DNA of 64,000 bases from Brotaphodocola faecis (GTDB lineage: Bacteria > Bacillota > Clostridia > Lachnospirales > Lachnospiraceae). Shown piece after piece: positions 8,844 through 17,451 of the stretch (positions within the stretch are counted from its first letter, which is position 1; the number at the start of each line of letters is the position of its first letter). Location: positions 9,061-73,060 of the forward strand of contig NZ_JBBMFJ010000018.1 in the NCBI RefSeq assembly GCF_040096075.1, given 5' to 3'. The position numbers were made by a program, and so were the translations under genes. The notes beneath the pieces were generated by a model that searched no databases, was not told the DNA's origin, and was given only the letters and a program-made list of their open reading frames with translations.

Positions 8844-10925
8844 TCAGCCATCCAGCTCTTCATTCAGTTTTTCTGTTCCTGCAACCACAAACCGTCCGTT
8901 CTGGATCAGCGGAAGCTTCCGTCCATCCCTGCAGACTGCCGTGATATCCCCCAACTCGGAATACGGGATTGTGATATCGGTGTGGCATCCGAAATATGCT
9001 TTGGAAACATCTTCTTTTCTTAATAAAGAAATCTCGTTATCCCTTGCAATAATTTCCTTGCCGTCCGGATTGTACACGGCAGAATCCTCGCTCCAGCTGT
9101 AGCAGGTATCCCCCACCGCAAAATGCGGGCCGGTCTTCTCCGCGATCAGAATTGGGAATTTGTCCATGATGCCGTACTTCTGCGCCACTGCGTAAGCCGT
9201 AGTGTTGGTTCCAATGGCAAACTCGCCCATGGGCAAAGTGTCATGGTTCTTTAAGATCTGCTGGCGGATCAGCTTCTTGCCTTCCTCCGGGTCTGAGAAA
9301 TTGTCACAGGAGTAATTGGTGATCTTTCCGTCCTTGAATTCCATCCGGAAGTTCTTAAACTGAAAATCTCCAATGTAAACCTGGCTCACATGGAGCAGAC
9401 CCTCGGTTCCGGCCAGCACCGGGGAAGTAAATACTTCGCCCACCGGAATGTTCACATCGGCCACACAGTTTTCAAAGTTCGTCTGCTTTGCCTGATCTGT
9501 CAGGGTGTGCAGAAAAATCTTCATCTGCGTCTCATTGCCTGCCCCTGCATTGCCGGTTACGGTCACATACTCTGCCTGATCCAGCACATCTACCAGGTTC
9601 TGCTGGATCTTTTTGTACTCCTCATAATCCAGCGTATTGATGCGGATAGTCTCATGGAAAATCTCTGCAAAATCCTTGCCAATCGCCGGTACCGGGAATG
9701 CGATGATAGTGAAGCTGGTCTCATCCCCAGGAATATACTGGTTCACCACCGGCATCGCCTCGTTGGAGTAGGCAATCTGCAGTTCCTCCTGCTTTTCGCT
9801 CAACGCATAAGCCTCCGGTTTGTTCACCGGCTCAAAGCCATCCTCGCCAAAGGTCTCCACCACGGCCGGTCCGGCATACTCTGTCGCCTGCTTCTTGCAG
9901 TTTTCATAAGCGGTGCGCAGCACAGCCAGTTTGCGCTCCTTAAAGGCCTTGTCCAGGTAAATGGCCTGGTCATAGCGGTGATCGTAGTCAAACTGCATGT
10001 TGGCAGAGGTGCCGTGGTAACCAATCTTACGGTTCGGACTCATGGTCACAGACCACACAGCTGCACGGTATAAGATCACCTCCAGCCCCATCTCCTCAAA
10101 CTGACGGATGGCTGCCCGGATCATACGCTCAAAGCCCAGCTCATAACGGATGGACACGGTCTTTTTCTTAGACAGATCACGTCCCATCACCTCAAAGCCC
10201 TTGCGGTAGCCCTCTGTGTAGGTGGATGCCATCTTCTCAATGGTCTCCTCCGGCAGGGAATTTAAGTAGGAAGCAATCTGCAGTTCGGAATCGGAAATGT
10301 ATTCACCAAACCGGTACAGATAGCGAAGATCATTTAAGTCCGACTCCATGATAATGTCTTTTGCAAAACTTAAGCCCGGATCCAGCTGTTCCCGGATGCG
10401 GTAGGTCAGCGTTACATCGGTATAGTCGCTGAAGAACCAGTACAGAACATCCCGCACAGCCCGCGCCTGGGGCTCGCCATCCTCAAACATGTTGTAAATC
10501 TCAATCAGCGTCTCACACAAAATCGTAATGTCGGTCAGTCTGCATTCATAAGCAAAGACAATGGCTGCCCGAAACTGTGCGTAAAAAGCAGAAAGCAGCG
10601 GGCCAAGATCGGCGCCCAGCATCCGCACCGCATAGACCGGATCGGCATAGCTTTCCGCATAATGCTCCGGCAGAATATCCGCGTAAAGTTTGTGGTTTAA
10701 CTGCTGCAGTTCTTCCAGCGTAAAACCGTCTAAGTCCTCCCGCAGCTGCAGCCTTGCCAGTTCCTCAATCTGTGCGGTAAATGCTGCCATCTGGTTAAAA
10801 TAGCTGCGATACGGCTCCGCCACCCGCTCCTCAGACGGGATCTCTAAAATCCGCTCCATGGCAAGATCATACCGCTCCCTGATATTTGTATTTTCCTCAT
10901 TCCATAATTCCTGATATTTCACCAT
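8844..10925 (-). CDS. M29 family aminopeptidase with long N-terminal extension
   Basis: 693 residues. The C-terminal half matches thermophilic-type M29 metallo-aminopeptidases, cytosolic enzymes that remove N-terminal residues from peptides using two metal ions. Likely ligands are Glu497 (VGEVFTSP), Glu568 (GEFAIGTN), His601 (KTGPHFAVGD), and His648 with Asp650 (CHTDITIP). M29 enzymes are usually about 400 residues. The first 330 residues here form an extra, mostly helical, Glu/Leu-rich region without a motif I recognise. It is the last gene of a short group behind a VanZ-like gene and a membrane protein, and a terminator follows. The M29 call is firm; the extension's role is unknown. Confidence 0.87.
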   Translation of the reverse strand: MVKYQELWNEENTNIRERYDLAMERILEIPSEERVAEPYRSYFNQMAAFTAQIEELARLQLREDLDGFTLEELQQLNHKLYADILPEHYAESYADPVYAVRMLGADLGPLLSAFYAQFRAAIVFAYECRLTDITILCETLIEIYNMFEDGEPQARAVRDVLYWFFSDYTDVTLTYRIREQLDPGLSFAKDIIMESDLNDLRYLYRFGEYISDSELQIASYLNSLPEETIEKMASTYTEGYRKGFEVMGRDLSKKKTVSIRYELGFERMIRAAIRQFEEMGLEVILYRAAVWSVTMSPNRKIGYHGTSANMQFDYDHRYDQAIYLDKAFKERKLAVLRTAYENCKKQATEYAGPAVVETFGEDGFEPVNKPEAYALSEKQEELQIAYSNEAMPVVNQYIPGDETSFTIIAFPVPAIGKDFAEIFHETIRINTLDYEEYKKIQQNLVDVLDQAEYVTVTGNAGAGNETQMKIFLHTLTDQAKQTNFENCVADVNIPVGEVFTSPVLAGTEGLLHVSQVYIGDFQFKNFRMEFKDGKITNYSCDNFSDPEEGKKLIRQQILKNHDTLPMGEFAIGTNTTAYAVAQKYGIMDKFPILIAEKTGPHFAVGDTCYSWSEDSAVYNPDGKEIIARDNEISLLRKEDVSKAYFGCHTDITIPYSELGDITAVCRDGRKLPLIQNGRFVVAGTEKLNEELDG

Positions 10926-10947
10926 ATATTAATATCCTTTCCTGAAG

Positions 10948-11280
10948 CTAAATCACAGTCAGCACACCGATCACCAGCATGCCAAGCCAGCAGAACAGCA
11001 AAACTCCACCCACGATGGTGCCAATCCGTGCCAGAATATAGTTGACTTCCTTCATTTTCAGTGTTTTCACACCGCAGATCACGGCCTCCACGGAAAACAG
11101 CAGGCTGGTCAGTGCCCAGGCTGCCACATCCGGTCCGCCGCTTCCCTGGTTTACAATGCTGTTTCCAAGACTAAAACAGAAACAGACAAGCCCCACCACG
11201 GCAAAGGCCAGACAGAAAAAGCTCTGCTTCGGCATGGGCTTACGGATATAGGATATGCGTTTTTTCTTATTTTTCATCAT
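10948..11280 (-). CDS. Small membrane protein, unknown function
   Basis: 110 residues with a basic N-terminus (MMKNKKKRISYIRK) and three predicted membrane helices (about residues 20-42, 52-72 and 83-108). No catalytic motif is visible. Its start overlaps the stop of the VanZ-like gene as ATGA (4 bases), so the two are probably co-translated. The strong positive-inside bias points to an N-terminus in the cytoplasm. I recognise it only as a type of hypothetical protein seen in Lachnospiraceae. Confidence 0.75.
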   Translation of the reverse strand: MMKNKKKRISYIRKPMPKQSFFCLAFAVVGLVCFCFSLGNSIVNQGSGGPDVAAWALTSLLFSVEAVICGVKTLKMKEVNYILARIGTIVGGVLLFCWLGMLVIGVLTVI

Positions 11281-11753
11281 TTCCGTTTTCTCCTTCTGAT
11301 CCGGACTTTTTGTACCACCCGGTGGGTGAAAAAGCCCAGCATGCCACCCAGTGTATTTAAAAACAGGTCATCAACATCAAAGCTTCCCACCCGGAAGACC
11401 AGCTGGGTGATTTCAATGCACAGGCTCAAACAGAAGCTGAACAGAAACGTATTATAAAACTTTTTGCTTCTGCGGCTGATGATCGGCAGAAAGAACCCGC
11501 ACGGCATGAAACCTACTACGTTGCCCACAATATTTAAAAGGAATGCTTCCATTCCCAGTGATTTTCGATATTTATAAAAACGCCGGATTTCCTTAAATGG
11601 CTCCAGATTGTACGAATACTCCCGCAGATCCGGATTGCGCCCAAGGGATTCCGCAAAAAACATAAAATAAACCAGCAAGGCCAGGTAAGCAATGAAAAGC
11701 ACCCAGCCCAGCTTCTGATTTCTGGTCGTATTCCTGATCATACTTTCCGACAA
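11277..11753 (-). CDS. VanZ-like family membrane protein
   Basis: 158 residues with four or so membrane helices and the VanZ family pattern: NLEPFKEI near the start, NIVGNVVGFMPCGFFLP, then EITQLVFRVGSFDVDDLFLNTLGGMLGF. VanZ-like proteins are linked to teicoplanin resistance in the vanA cluster, but most members, including lone copies like this one, have unproven roles at the cell envelope. The start is uncertain. A TTG at 11753 lies only two bases after AGGAG, while an ATG four codons in (11741) lies 14 bases after it. The C-terminus is highly basic. Confidence 0.88.
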   Translation of the reverse strand: MSESMIRNTTRNQKLGWVLFIAYLALLVYFMFFAESLGRNPDLREYSYNLEPFKEIRRFYKYRKSLGMEAFLLNIVGNVVGFMPCGFFLPIISRRSKKFYNTFLFSFCLSLCIEITQLVFRVGSFDVDDLFLNTLGGMLGFFTHRVVQKVRIRRRKRK

Positions 11754-11898
11754 AACTCCTTTTTATAATACAAACACTACAAGCAAAGAGGCAGTCTCCG
11801 CCCGAAACCTGTCGCAGAAACTGCCGCCCCCTGTATCTTTTCGTAATAATCTGCTGAGGAACGCCCGCCCTGCAAACATTCCCCAGCCCTCTGTCCAT

Positions 11899-12048
11899 CT
11901 AAAATGTAATCTCGCCCTTGCGCTTTAACAGCAGTCCGCCGCAGACGATGGACATGATGCCCACGGTCACGCCGGTCACCAGAATGATGACTCCCACTGC
12001 GATGCTGCACGCGCCGGTGCGCTGCATGGTCTTATAAACCCTTTCCAT
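11899..12048 (-). CDS. 49-residue single-span membrane peptide
   Basis: This short open frame begins MERVYKTMQRTGACS, continues with one long hydrophobic helix (about residues 15-41, rich in V, I, G), and ends with the basic LLKRKGEITF. A GAGGAG ribosome-binding site lies about 6 bases before the ATG. It follows pyrE by 47 bases with no clear terminator between, so it may ride on the pyr transcript. The composition and clean SD-to-start spacing argue for a real gene. Function unknown. Confidence 0.72.
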   Translation of the reverse strand: MERVYKTMQRTGACSIAVGVIILVTGVTVGIMSIVCGGLLLKRKGEITF

Positions 12049-12095
12049 AAAAATCTCCTCACTCCGCTGCGACGCAGCATTGCAAAATTTAATGC

Positions 12096-12773
12096 TTACT
12101 CTTCTGCACCATACTGCTCATAGTATGCGTCAATGGCTGCCTTTAAGGTGTCATCGATGATGACTTTTCCTTTGTAAGGCTTGTTGTAGAGATGCTCTAC
12201 CACATCTGCCATGGTTACGATGGCAGTGGTCTTGAAACCATACTTCTCCGCAATCTCCTTCAGCGCGGACTTGGTGCCTTTGCCGCGCTCCATACGGTCT
12301 ACGGAAACAACCAGGCCAAGCACATCTACATCGCCCTGGGCCTTGATGATCGGCAGAGTCTCCTCAATGGAGGTACCAGCAGTGGTAACATCCTCGATGA
12401 TCACGACTTTGTCACCGTCCTTGATCGGGCTGCCCAGCAGGATGCCCTTGTCGCCGTGGTCCTTGACTTCTTTCCGGTTGGAGCAGTAACGGATATCTGC
12501 GTCGTACATCTCGCTGATGGACATGGTAGCAGCAACGGTTAACGGAATACCCTTGTAAGCCGGTCCAAACAAAACGTCAAAATCGGTGCCGAAGGTCTCT
12601 TTGATGGCACGCGCATAGTACTGGCCCAGGCGGCGCAGCTGCGCGCCGGTGCGGTAGAAGCCGGTGTTTACGAAGAACGGGGTCTTACGGCCGGATTTGG
12701 TTACAAAATCACCAAATTTTAATACTTCGCAGTCAATCATAAATTCAATAAATTCTTTCTTGTAATCTTCCAT
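12096..12773 (-). CDS. pyrE: Orotate phosphoribosyltransferase
   Basis: 225 residues from the ATG at 12773 (MEDYKKEFIEFM), which has an AAGGAG ribosome-binding site. An upstream ATG at 12815 would add 14 unlikely residues. PyrE attaches ribose-5-phosphate from PRPP to orotate. The PRPP-binding motif reads VVIIEDVTTAGTSIEE, and the flexible-loop lysines lie in SNRKEVKDHGDKG. It is the fourth gene of pyrF-K-D-E. Confidence 0.96.
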   Translation of the reverse strand: MEDYKKEFIEFMIDCEVLKFGDFVTKSGRKTPFFVNTGFYRTGAQLRRLGQYYARAIKETFGTDFDVLFGPAYKGIPLTVAATMSISEMYDADIRYCSNRKEVKDHGDKGILLGSPIKDGDKVVIIEDVTTAGTSIEETLPIIKAQGDVDVLGLVVSVDRMERGKGTKSALKEIAEKYGFKTTAIVTMADVVEHLYNKPYKGKVIIDDTLKAAIDAYYEQYGAEE

Positions 12774-12818
12774 GTTCTTCTCCTTTTCGCTCTGTCTTTC
12801 CGGCAGAACCGTCACTAT

Positions 12819-13721
12819 TTATTTTACACATCCGATGAGTTCCCGGATGTCCTCTACCTTCTGTTTCTTCATGAAGTTCTCAATGCCCTCCGCGATTTCC
12901 ACAGTCGCGTAGGGGTTGTAGAAGTTGGCAGTTCCCACGGAAACTGCGGTGGCGCCGGCCATGATGAACTCCAGCGCATCCTCTGCGGTGGCAATGCCGC
13001 CCATGCCGATGATTGGCAGGCTTACCGCATTGGCCACCTGGTAAACCATGCGGACAGCCACCGGTTTTACAGCCGGACCGGACATGCCACCGGTCTTATT
13101 GGCAATGGCAAAGGCTCTGCGGTTGATGTCGATTTTCATGCCGGTCAGGGTGTTGATCAGGCTCAGCACATCTGCGCCGCCTGCCTCCGCTGCCTTCGCC
13201 ATGACAGTGATATCCGTTACGTTCGGACTCAGCTTCATGATAACCGGCTGCTTTGCGTGCTTCTTCACTTCCCGGGTAATGGCCTCCACCGCCTTCGGAT
13301 CCTGACCGAAAGCGATGCCGCCCTCTTTAACGTTCGGGCAGGAGATGTTGATCTCTAATAAATCCACCGGCTCGTCACCCAGACGCTCTACCACTTCAAG
13401 ATAATCTTCCGTGGTCTTTCCACAGACATTCACGATGATCTTCGTGTCGTACTGCTTTAAGAACGGGATGTCGCGCTTTACAAATACATCAATGCCCGGG
13501 TTCTGCAGGCCGATGGCATTCAGCATGCCGCCGTACACTTCCGCGATACGCGGGGTCGGGTTGCCCGGCCACGGCACATTGGCTACGCCCTTGGTGACCA
13601 CAGCACCAAGACGGTTTAAATCTACAAATTCGCTGTACTCAGCACCGCTTCCGAAGGTTCCGGACGCTGTCATGACCGGATTTTTTAATTCCACACCGGC
13701 AAGATTTACTTTTGTGTTCAT
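12819..13721 (-). CDS. pyrD: Dihydroorotate dehydrogenase B, catalytic subunit
   Basis: 300 residues, class 1B. It oxidises dihydroorotate to orotate with FMN and works with PyrK to pass electrons to NAD+. The N-terminal LAGVELKNPVMTASGTFG binds FMN. The catalytic cysteine lies in LEINISCPNVKEGG, and the phosphate-binding loop is GMGGIATAEDALEFIMAGA. The ATG overlaps the pyrK stop by one base (TAATG), implying coupled translation of the two subunits. Confidence 0.97.
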   Translation of the reverse strand: MNTKVNLAGVELKNPVMTASGTFGSGAEYSEFVDLNRLGAVVTKGVANVPWPGNPTPRIAEVYGGMLNAIGLQNPGIDVFVKRDIPFLKQYDTKIIVNVCGKTTEDYLEVVERLGDEPVDLLEINISCPNVKEGGIAFGQDPKAVEAITREVKKHAKQPVIMKLSPNVTDITVMAKAAEAGGADVLSLINTLTGMKIDINRRAFAIANKTGGMSGPAVKPVAVRMVYQVANAVSLPIIGMGGIATAEDALEFIMAGATAVSVGTANFYNPYATVEIAEGIENFMKKQKVEDIRELIGCVK

Positions 13722-14500
13722 TACAGCTCCACCTCCTCTGCAGCAAATACCGGGCCATCTTTGCAGATGCGCTTGTTGTGCACGTGGGAATGCTCGTCAA
13801 TGTCTTTGGACTTGCAGACGCAGGCCAGGCACGCGCCGATTCCGCAGGCCATCTTCTCTTCCAGGGAAAGCCAGCACTCAATGCCGTTCTCTGCGGCATA
13901 AGCCTTTAACGCGCGCAGCATCGGAGTCGGACCGCATGCATAGATGACATCAGCCTCCAAGCCGTTTGCCTTAATCGCATCGATGACATTGCCCTTGGTT
14001 CCGGCACTGCCGTCCTCGGTTGCCACATACACCTTGCCGTACTGCTCAAATTCTTTGTTTAAGAATAAGACGTCGCGGTAGCCCAGAACCATCTGCTTCT
14101 CACAGTTTAAGTTCTTCGCCAGCTCTAACATCGGCGGGATGCCGATGCCACCGCCAATGAGGAAGGCTTTCTTCTCTTTTAACGGGAAGCCGTTGCCTAA
14201 CGGTCCCATGATCTCGATATCATCCCCAGCCTGATATGCGGAGAACTCTCTGGTTCCGGCGCCCACCACGCGATATACGATGCGCAGTCTTCCCTGCTCC
14301 TTATCCACCTCGCAAAGACTGATCGGGCGCGGAAGCACCTTGCTCTTATCCTTCGTGTATACAGAGATAAACTGTCCCGGCTTTGCAGCTTTCGCAATCT
14401 CGTCTGCCTGAATCCACATGCTGCAGATATCGTCTGTCAAAGCTTCCTGGCTGACCACTTTTGCCGTAAGCTTTACTTTTTCCTTCTGAATCGTTTCCAT
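13721..14500 (-). CDS. pyrK: Dihydroorotate dehydrogenase B, electron-transfer subunit
   Basis: 259 residues. It carries FAD and one [2Fe-2S] cluster and links PyrD to NAD+. The FAD-binding motif is VLPRPISLCEV, and the NAD-binding glycine loop is LIGGGIGIPPM. The cluster ligands follow C-x4-C-x2-C-x18-C at Cys219, 224, 227 and 246. It overlaps pyrD by one base and follows pyrF by 20 bases. Confidence 0.97.
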   Translation of the reverse strand: METIQKEKVKLTAKVVSQEALTDDICSMWIQADEIAKAAKPGQFISVYTKDKSKVLPRPISLCEVDKEQGRLRIVYRVVGAGTREFSAYQAGDDIEIMGPLGNGFPLKEKKAFLIGGGIGIPPMLELAKNLNCEKQMVLGYRDVLFLNKEFEQYGKVYVATEDGSAGTKGNVIDAIKANGLEADVIYACGPTPMLRALKAYAAENGIECWLSLEEKMACGIGACLACVCKSKDIDEHSHVHNKRICKDGPVFAAEEVEL

Positions 14501-14520
14501 ACTCTGCTCCTTCGCTTCTA

Positions 14521-15438
14521 TTACAGTACGCTGTTGATGTCAGCCACCATATCAATGACAGCCTGTCTGGATGCCTCTGCGAAATGCTCTGCGCCAAACT
14601 TTGCGTACTTCTCCTGACGGTATGCCGCAATGATGCCGCGGGAGGAGTTAACCACTGCGCCGAGTCCGTCTTCGTTGAAGCAGTTCTTTAAGTCTTTCGC
14701 GGTACCGCCCTGTGCGCCGTAGCCCGGTACCAAGAAGTAGGTCTTCGGCATAAGTTTTCTTAAGATGGCGCTCATCTCCGGATAGGTTGCGCCCACAACT
14801 GCGCCTACGTTGCTGTACGCGCCGTCCATGGAAGCCTCGCCCCACTCAACGACCTTGGCTGCTACATGCTCGTAAAGCGGCTTGCCGTCAATGAGTCTGT
14901 CCTGAAACTCGCCGCTGGAAGGGTTGGAGGTTTTCACCAGTACGAAAATGCCCTTGTCCTCTGCGTTGCAGACATCAACAAACGGCTTTACGCCATCGGT
15001 TCCCAGGTACGGGTTTACAGTAAGGAAATCCGTGTTGAAAGCGGAGCAGATGCTGTTTCCAACCTTTACCTTGCCCAGGTGCGCGGTTGCGTATGCTGCG
15101 GAGGTAGAACCGATATCGCCGCGCTTTGCGTCGCCGATGACTACAAGGCCCTTCTCCTGGCAATACTTCACAGTCTTGTCATACACCTTTAATCCCTCAA
15201 TGCCAAACTGCTCGTACATGGCGATCTGCGGTTTCACAGACGGGATCAGATCCCAGGTGTGATCCACGATCTCTTTGTTGAAATTCCAGATGGCGTCTGC
15301 CGCGCCCTCTAACGTCTCTCCAAACTCTCCGAAAGACTTCTTTAAAATGTGCTCCGGAATATAGTTTAACATCGGGTCCAATCCCACACAGATCGGTGCC
15401 TTTGTCTTCTGAATCTTTTCAATCAGTTTCTGAATCAT
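14521..15438 (-). CDS. pyrF: Orotidine 5'-phosphate decarboxylase (long, type 2)
   Basis: 305 residues, the longer PyrF subfamily rather than the 230-residue B. subtilis type. It decarboxylates OMP to UMP. The catalytic Lys-Asp cluster is in VIGDAKRGDIGSTS; FLTVNPYLGTDGVKPF and the C-terminal phosphate region (NSSRGIIAAYR) also fit. It opens the pyrF-K-D-E operon. An AAGGAGGAAGCC site lies just before the ATG. pyrB, pyrC and pyrR are not in the window. Confidence 0.96.
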   Translation of the reverse strand: MIQKLIEKIQKTKAPICVGLDPMLNYIPEHILKKSFGEFGETLEGAADAIWNFNKEIVDHTWDLIPSVKPQIAMYEQFGIEGLKVYDKTVKYCQEKGLVVIGDAKRGDIGSTSAAYATAHLGKVKVGNSICSAFNTDFLTVNPYLGTDGVKPFVDVCNAEDKGIFVLVKTSNPSSGEFQDRLIDGKPLYEHVAAKVVEWGEASMDGAYSNVGAVVGATYPEMSAILRKLMPKTYFLVPGYGAQGGTAKDLKNCFNEDGLGAVVNSSRGIIAAYRQEKYAKFGAEHFAEASRQAVIDMVADINSVL

Positions 15439-15492
15439 GGCTTCCTCCTTAAGTGTATGCGTAGCGCATCATATTCTTTTATACTTCCTTTT

Positions 15493-15521
15493 AATATACC
15501 ATAACCACAGACCCCTTTCAA
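15493..15521 (-). promoter_or_regulatory. Sigma-A promoter of the pyrF-K-D-E operon
   Basis: On the minus strand, -35 TTGAAA and -10 TATATT are 17 bases apart, with an extended TGG before the -10. The leader is only about 48 bases long and has no PyrR-type attenuator, just a small ATGCG/CGCAT palindrome. Confidence 0.85.
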
Positions 15522-15538
15522 CCGAAAAAAGTGTATAG

Positions 15539-16411
15539 TTAACGATACCGTTTTTTCATGGAAAAGCCCCGCCCGCTTACCTCGCTGACCCGGTTTACTA
15601 CCATAAAACTTTCCGGATCAATGGCATGAATCAGTTTTTCCAGTCTTGGAAGTTCCCGGTTGGAGATCACGCTGAAGATCATCTGGGTCTGATGCTTCAG
15701 ATAACCGGTCTCTCCGGAAAGCATGGTTACGCCGCGGTCCATCTCCGAGATAATGGCTTCCCGGATTTTCTGGGCATGCTTGCTGACGATTCGCACCTCC
15801 GTGCGGGTGGTTCCCATCAGCATCAGCTTATCCAGGACCAGTGTGTAGGTCATGACCAGGATCAGTCCATACATTACCTTTTCCGGCGGATTTCCAACAG
15901 CCTGAACCAGAAGAATGCAGAAATCGAACACATACATGGAAATTGAAACTGGAATTCTCAGATAATGATTGAGCACCAGCGGCGGAATATCCATTCCTCC
16001 GGTCGATGCCCCGGCGCGGATCACGATTCCAAGAGAAGACCCGATCCCCAGGCCTGAAAATATCGTGCATAAAAACAGATCCTGTGTCAACACAAGATTT
16101 CCAAACAGTTTCTCAAAAAATCCCAGGGCAATGGGATATACAAAGGTACTCACAATGGTAGTCAGCGCAAACTTCCGCCCCATGACCTTCCATCCGATCA
16201 GCAGCATGATCACGTTAAATGACAGCACAAAGGAGGACACCGGAATCCCGAACGCGCGGTTTAACGCCAGTCCGATCCCTGTCGTTCCTCCCGTAAGAAG
16301 TCCCGCCGGCATCAGAAACAGTTTAACCGCCAGCGCATACAAAATATTTCCCAGTATCACGATTCCCAGAGAACCCGCTTTCTGTAATCGCTCACTCCAG
16401 TTCGTCTCCAT
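15539..16411 (-). CDS. YitT family membrane protein (DUF161 and DUF2179)
   Basis: 290 residues. Five or six membrane helices in the first 200 residues carry the family motifs MPAGLLTGGTTGIGLALN and GIVIRAGASTGGMDIPPL. A soluble C-terminal DUF2179 domain (about residues 210-285) contains GVTMLSGETGYLKHQ. YitT proteins are common in Firmicutes as several paralogues. A transport role is suspected but unproven. The gene stands alone between the pyr operon and a hairpin-rich intergenic region, so context gives no substrate. Confidence 0.92.
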   Translation of the reverse strand: METNWSERLQKAGSLGIVILGNILYALAVKLFLMPAGLLTGGTTGIGLALNRAFGIPVSSFVLSFNVIMLLIGWKVMGRKFALTTIVSTFVYPIALGFFEKLFGNLVLTQDLFLCTIFSGLGIGSSLGIVIRAGASTGGMDIPPLVLNHYLRIPVSISMYVFDFCILLVQAVGNPPEKVMYGLILVMTYTLVLDKLMLMGTTRTEVRIVSKHAQKIREAIISEMDRGVTMLSGETGYLKHQTQMIFSVISNRELPRLEKLIHAIDPESFMVVNRVSEVSGRGFSMKKRYR

Positions 16412-16485
16412 AATTTCTGTTCTCCTTCCATACGAATTGTCTGTAATTCATAGAACGTCCTTGTTTTTTAAGAACAAGTTTTTTC

Positions 16486-16645
16486 ATAGGACGTAATTTC
16501 CTATAAAATGAAAAAGAATCCGGCTTGCCGGATTCTCGCGCCGAGGCGCGGTTGCTTCAGCAACCATCTGCCATTGCGCCGAGTGCGCATCCTCGCGGAG
16601 CGTTTTTGTATGATAGGACGCAATTTCCTATCATACAAAAAACGC
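16486..16645. repeat. Cluster of palindromes (candidate dispersed intergenic element)
   Basis: The 347-base gap between yitT and lrgB holds no gene but a dense set of inverted repeats: ATAGGA/TCCTAT (16486-16504), a perfect 9-bp stem GAATCCGGC/GCCGGATTC (16516-16535), CGCGCC/GGCGCG (16537-16550), GGTTGC/GCAACC with loop TTCA (16550-16565), TGCGC/GCGCA (16575-16589), and a 16-bp stem with loop CGCAATT (16603-16641). The first and last share ATAGGACG(T/C)AATTTCCTAT, as if the block were bounded by two copies of one palindrome. The order and density suggest a REP- or MITE-like element or a structured RNA. I saw only this copy in the window. Confidence 0.6.
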
Positions 16646-16672
16646 CTGTCAGGGAATTTTCCCTAACAGACG
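16637..16672 (-). terminator. Intrinsic terminator of lrgAB
   Basis: On the minus strand a 15-bp stem (CGTCTGT, then AGGGAA, against TTCCCT and ACAGGCG, with G-U pairs) has a 2-base loop and is followed at once by six T. It lies about 86 bases after the lrgB stop. Confidence 0.85.
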
Positions 16673-16758
16673 TGGATCAAGGCATCGGCCTAATACATTT
16701 TCAGTATAAAAAATCTGCTGCTTTCTGTCAAGACAGAAGTCTTTCTTATTAGATCTTC

Positions 16759-17451
16759 TTATTTGATCAGTCCCGATACCAGCGGAACAACGATGACCGT
16801 CATCAATCCGGCTACCGCGATGGAAAGGCTGCTCATAGCACCTTCTACCTCTCCCAGTTCCAGAGCCTTCGAAGTACCAATCGCATGGGCGGAAGTTCCC
16901 AGTGCCAGTCCTTTGGCAATAGGCTCTTCGATCTTCAGGATCTTAAACAGCGTCTCTGCGATAATATTTCCGAAAATACCGGTAATAATGATACACACTA
17001 CGGTAATCGTTACAATACCGCCGGCTTCCTCACTGACGCCCATACCAATGGCTGTGGTAATGGACTTTGGCAGGAAGGAAACATAGTGTATATGCTCCAC
17101 TCCAAACAGGGTACACAGTAAAAAGATACTGCCCGCGCTGGCTGCCACTCCGGAAGTAATGGATATGATTACGGAAACGAAATTCTGCTTTAAAAGTTCC
17201 AGCTGCTTATACAGCGGAATAGCCAGACACACCGTAGCCGGTGTCAGCAGATAGCTGATGTACTTGGCACTATTATTATAAGAAGCATAATCCACATGCA
17301 AAAACTGCAGCACTGCAATGACAATCACAACCGCCACCAACAGCGGATTCAAAATAGCCCAGCCCACTTTTTTCTTAAGCCAGCAGCCAATCAGATACGC
17401 AGCCAGACTGATCACAAATCCAAAATAAAGGGATTCCTGTAAAACACTCAT
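16759..17451 (-). CDS. lrgB: LrgB family membrane protein
   Basis: 230 residues with about seven membrane helices. It has the LrgB/CidB family motifs LLTPATVCLAIPLYKQ, LPKSITTAIGMGVSEE and GTSAHAIGTSKALELGE. LrgAB was first described as an antiholin-like pair in Staphylococcus. Homologous pairs in Bacillus and Streptococcus take part in pyruvate uptake, so a transport role is as likely here. The start overlaps the lrgA stop as ATGA. No LytST sensor pair is adjacent. Confidence 0.94.
   Translation of the reverse strand: MSVLQESLYFGFVISLAAYLIGCWLKKKVGWAILNPLLVAVVIVIAVLQFLHVDYASYNNSAKYISYLLTPATVCLAIPLYKQLELLKQNFVSVIISITSGVAASAGSIFLLCTLFGVEHIHYVSFLPKSITTAIGMGVSEEAGGIVTITVVCIIITGIFGNIIAETLFKILKIEEPIAKGLALGTSAHAIGTSKALELGEVEGAMSSLSIAVAGLMTVIVVPLVSGLIK

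Noticed and set aside
11777..11812. Terminator ahead of the VanZ-like gene (GGCAGT/ACTGCC stem)
   Set aside because: The stem has wobble pairs and only a short TCTTT follows; too weak to call.
11777..12010. 77-residue His/Arg/Gly-rich frame after pyrE
   Set aside because: It overlaps in another frame the 49-residue membrane peptide, which has the better ribosome-binding site and composition.
16512..16672. Possible CRISPR array in the hairpin-rich gap
   Set aside because: The inverted repeats differ from one another and there are no equal direct repeats with regular spacers and no cas genes.
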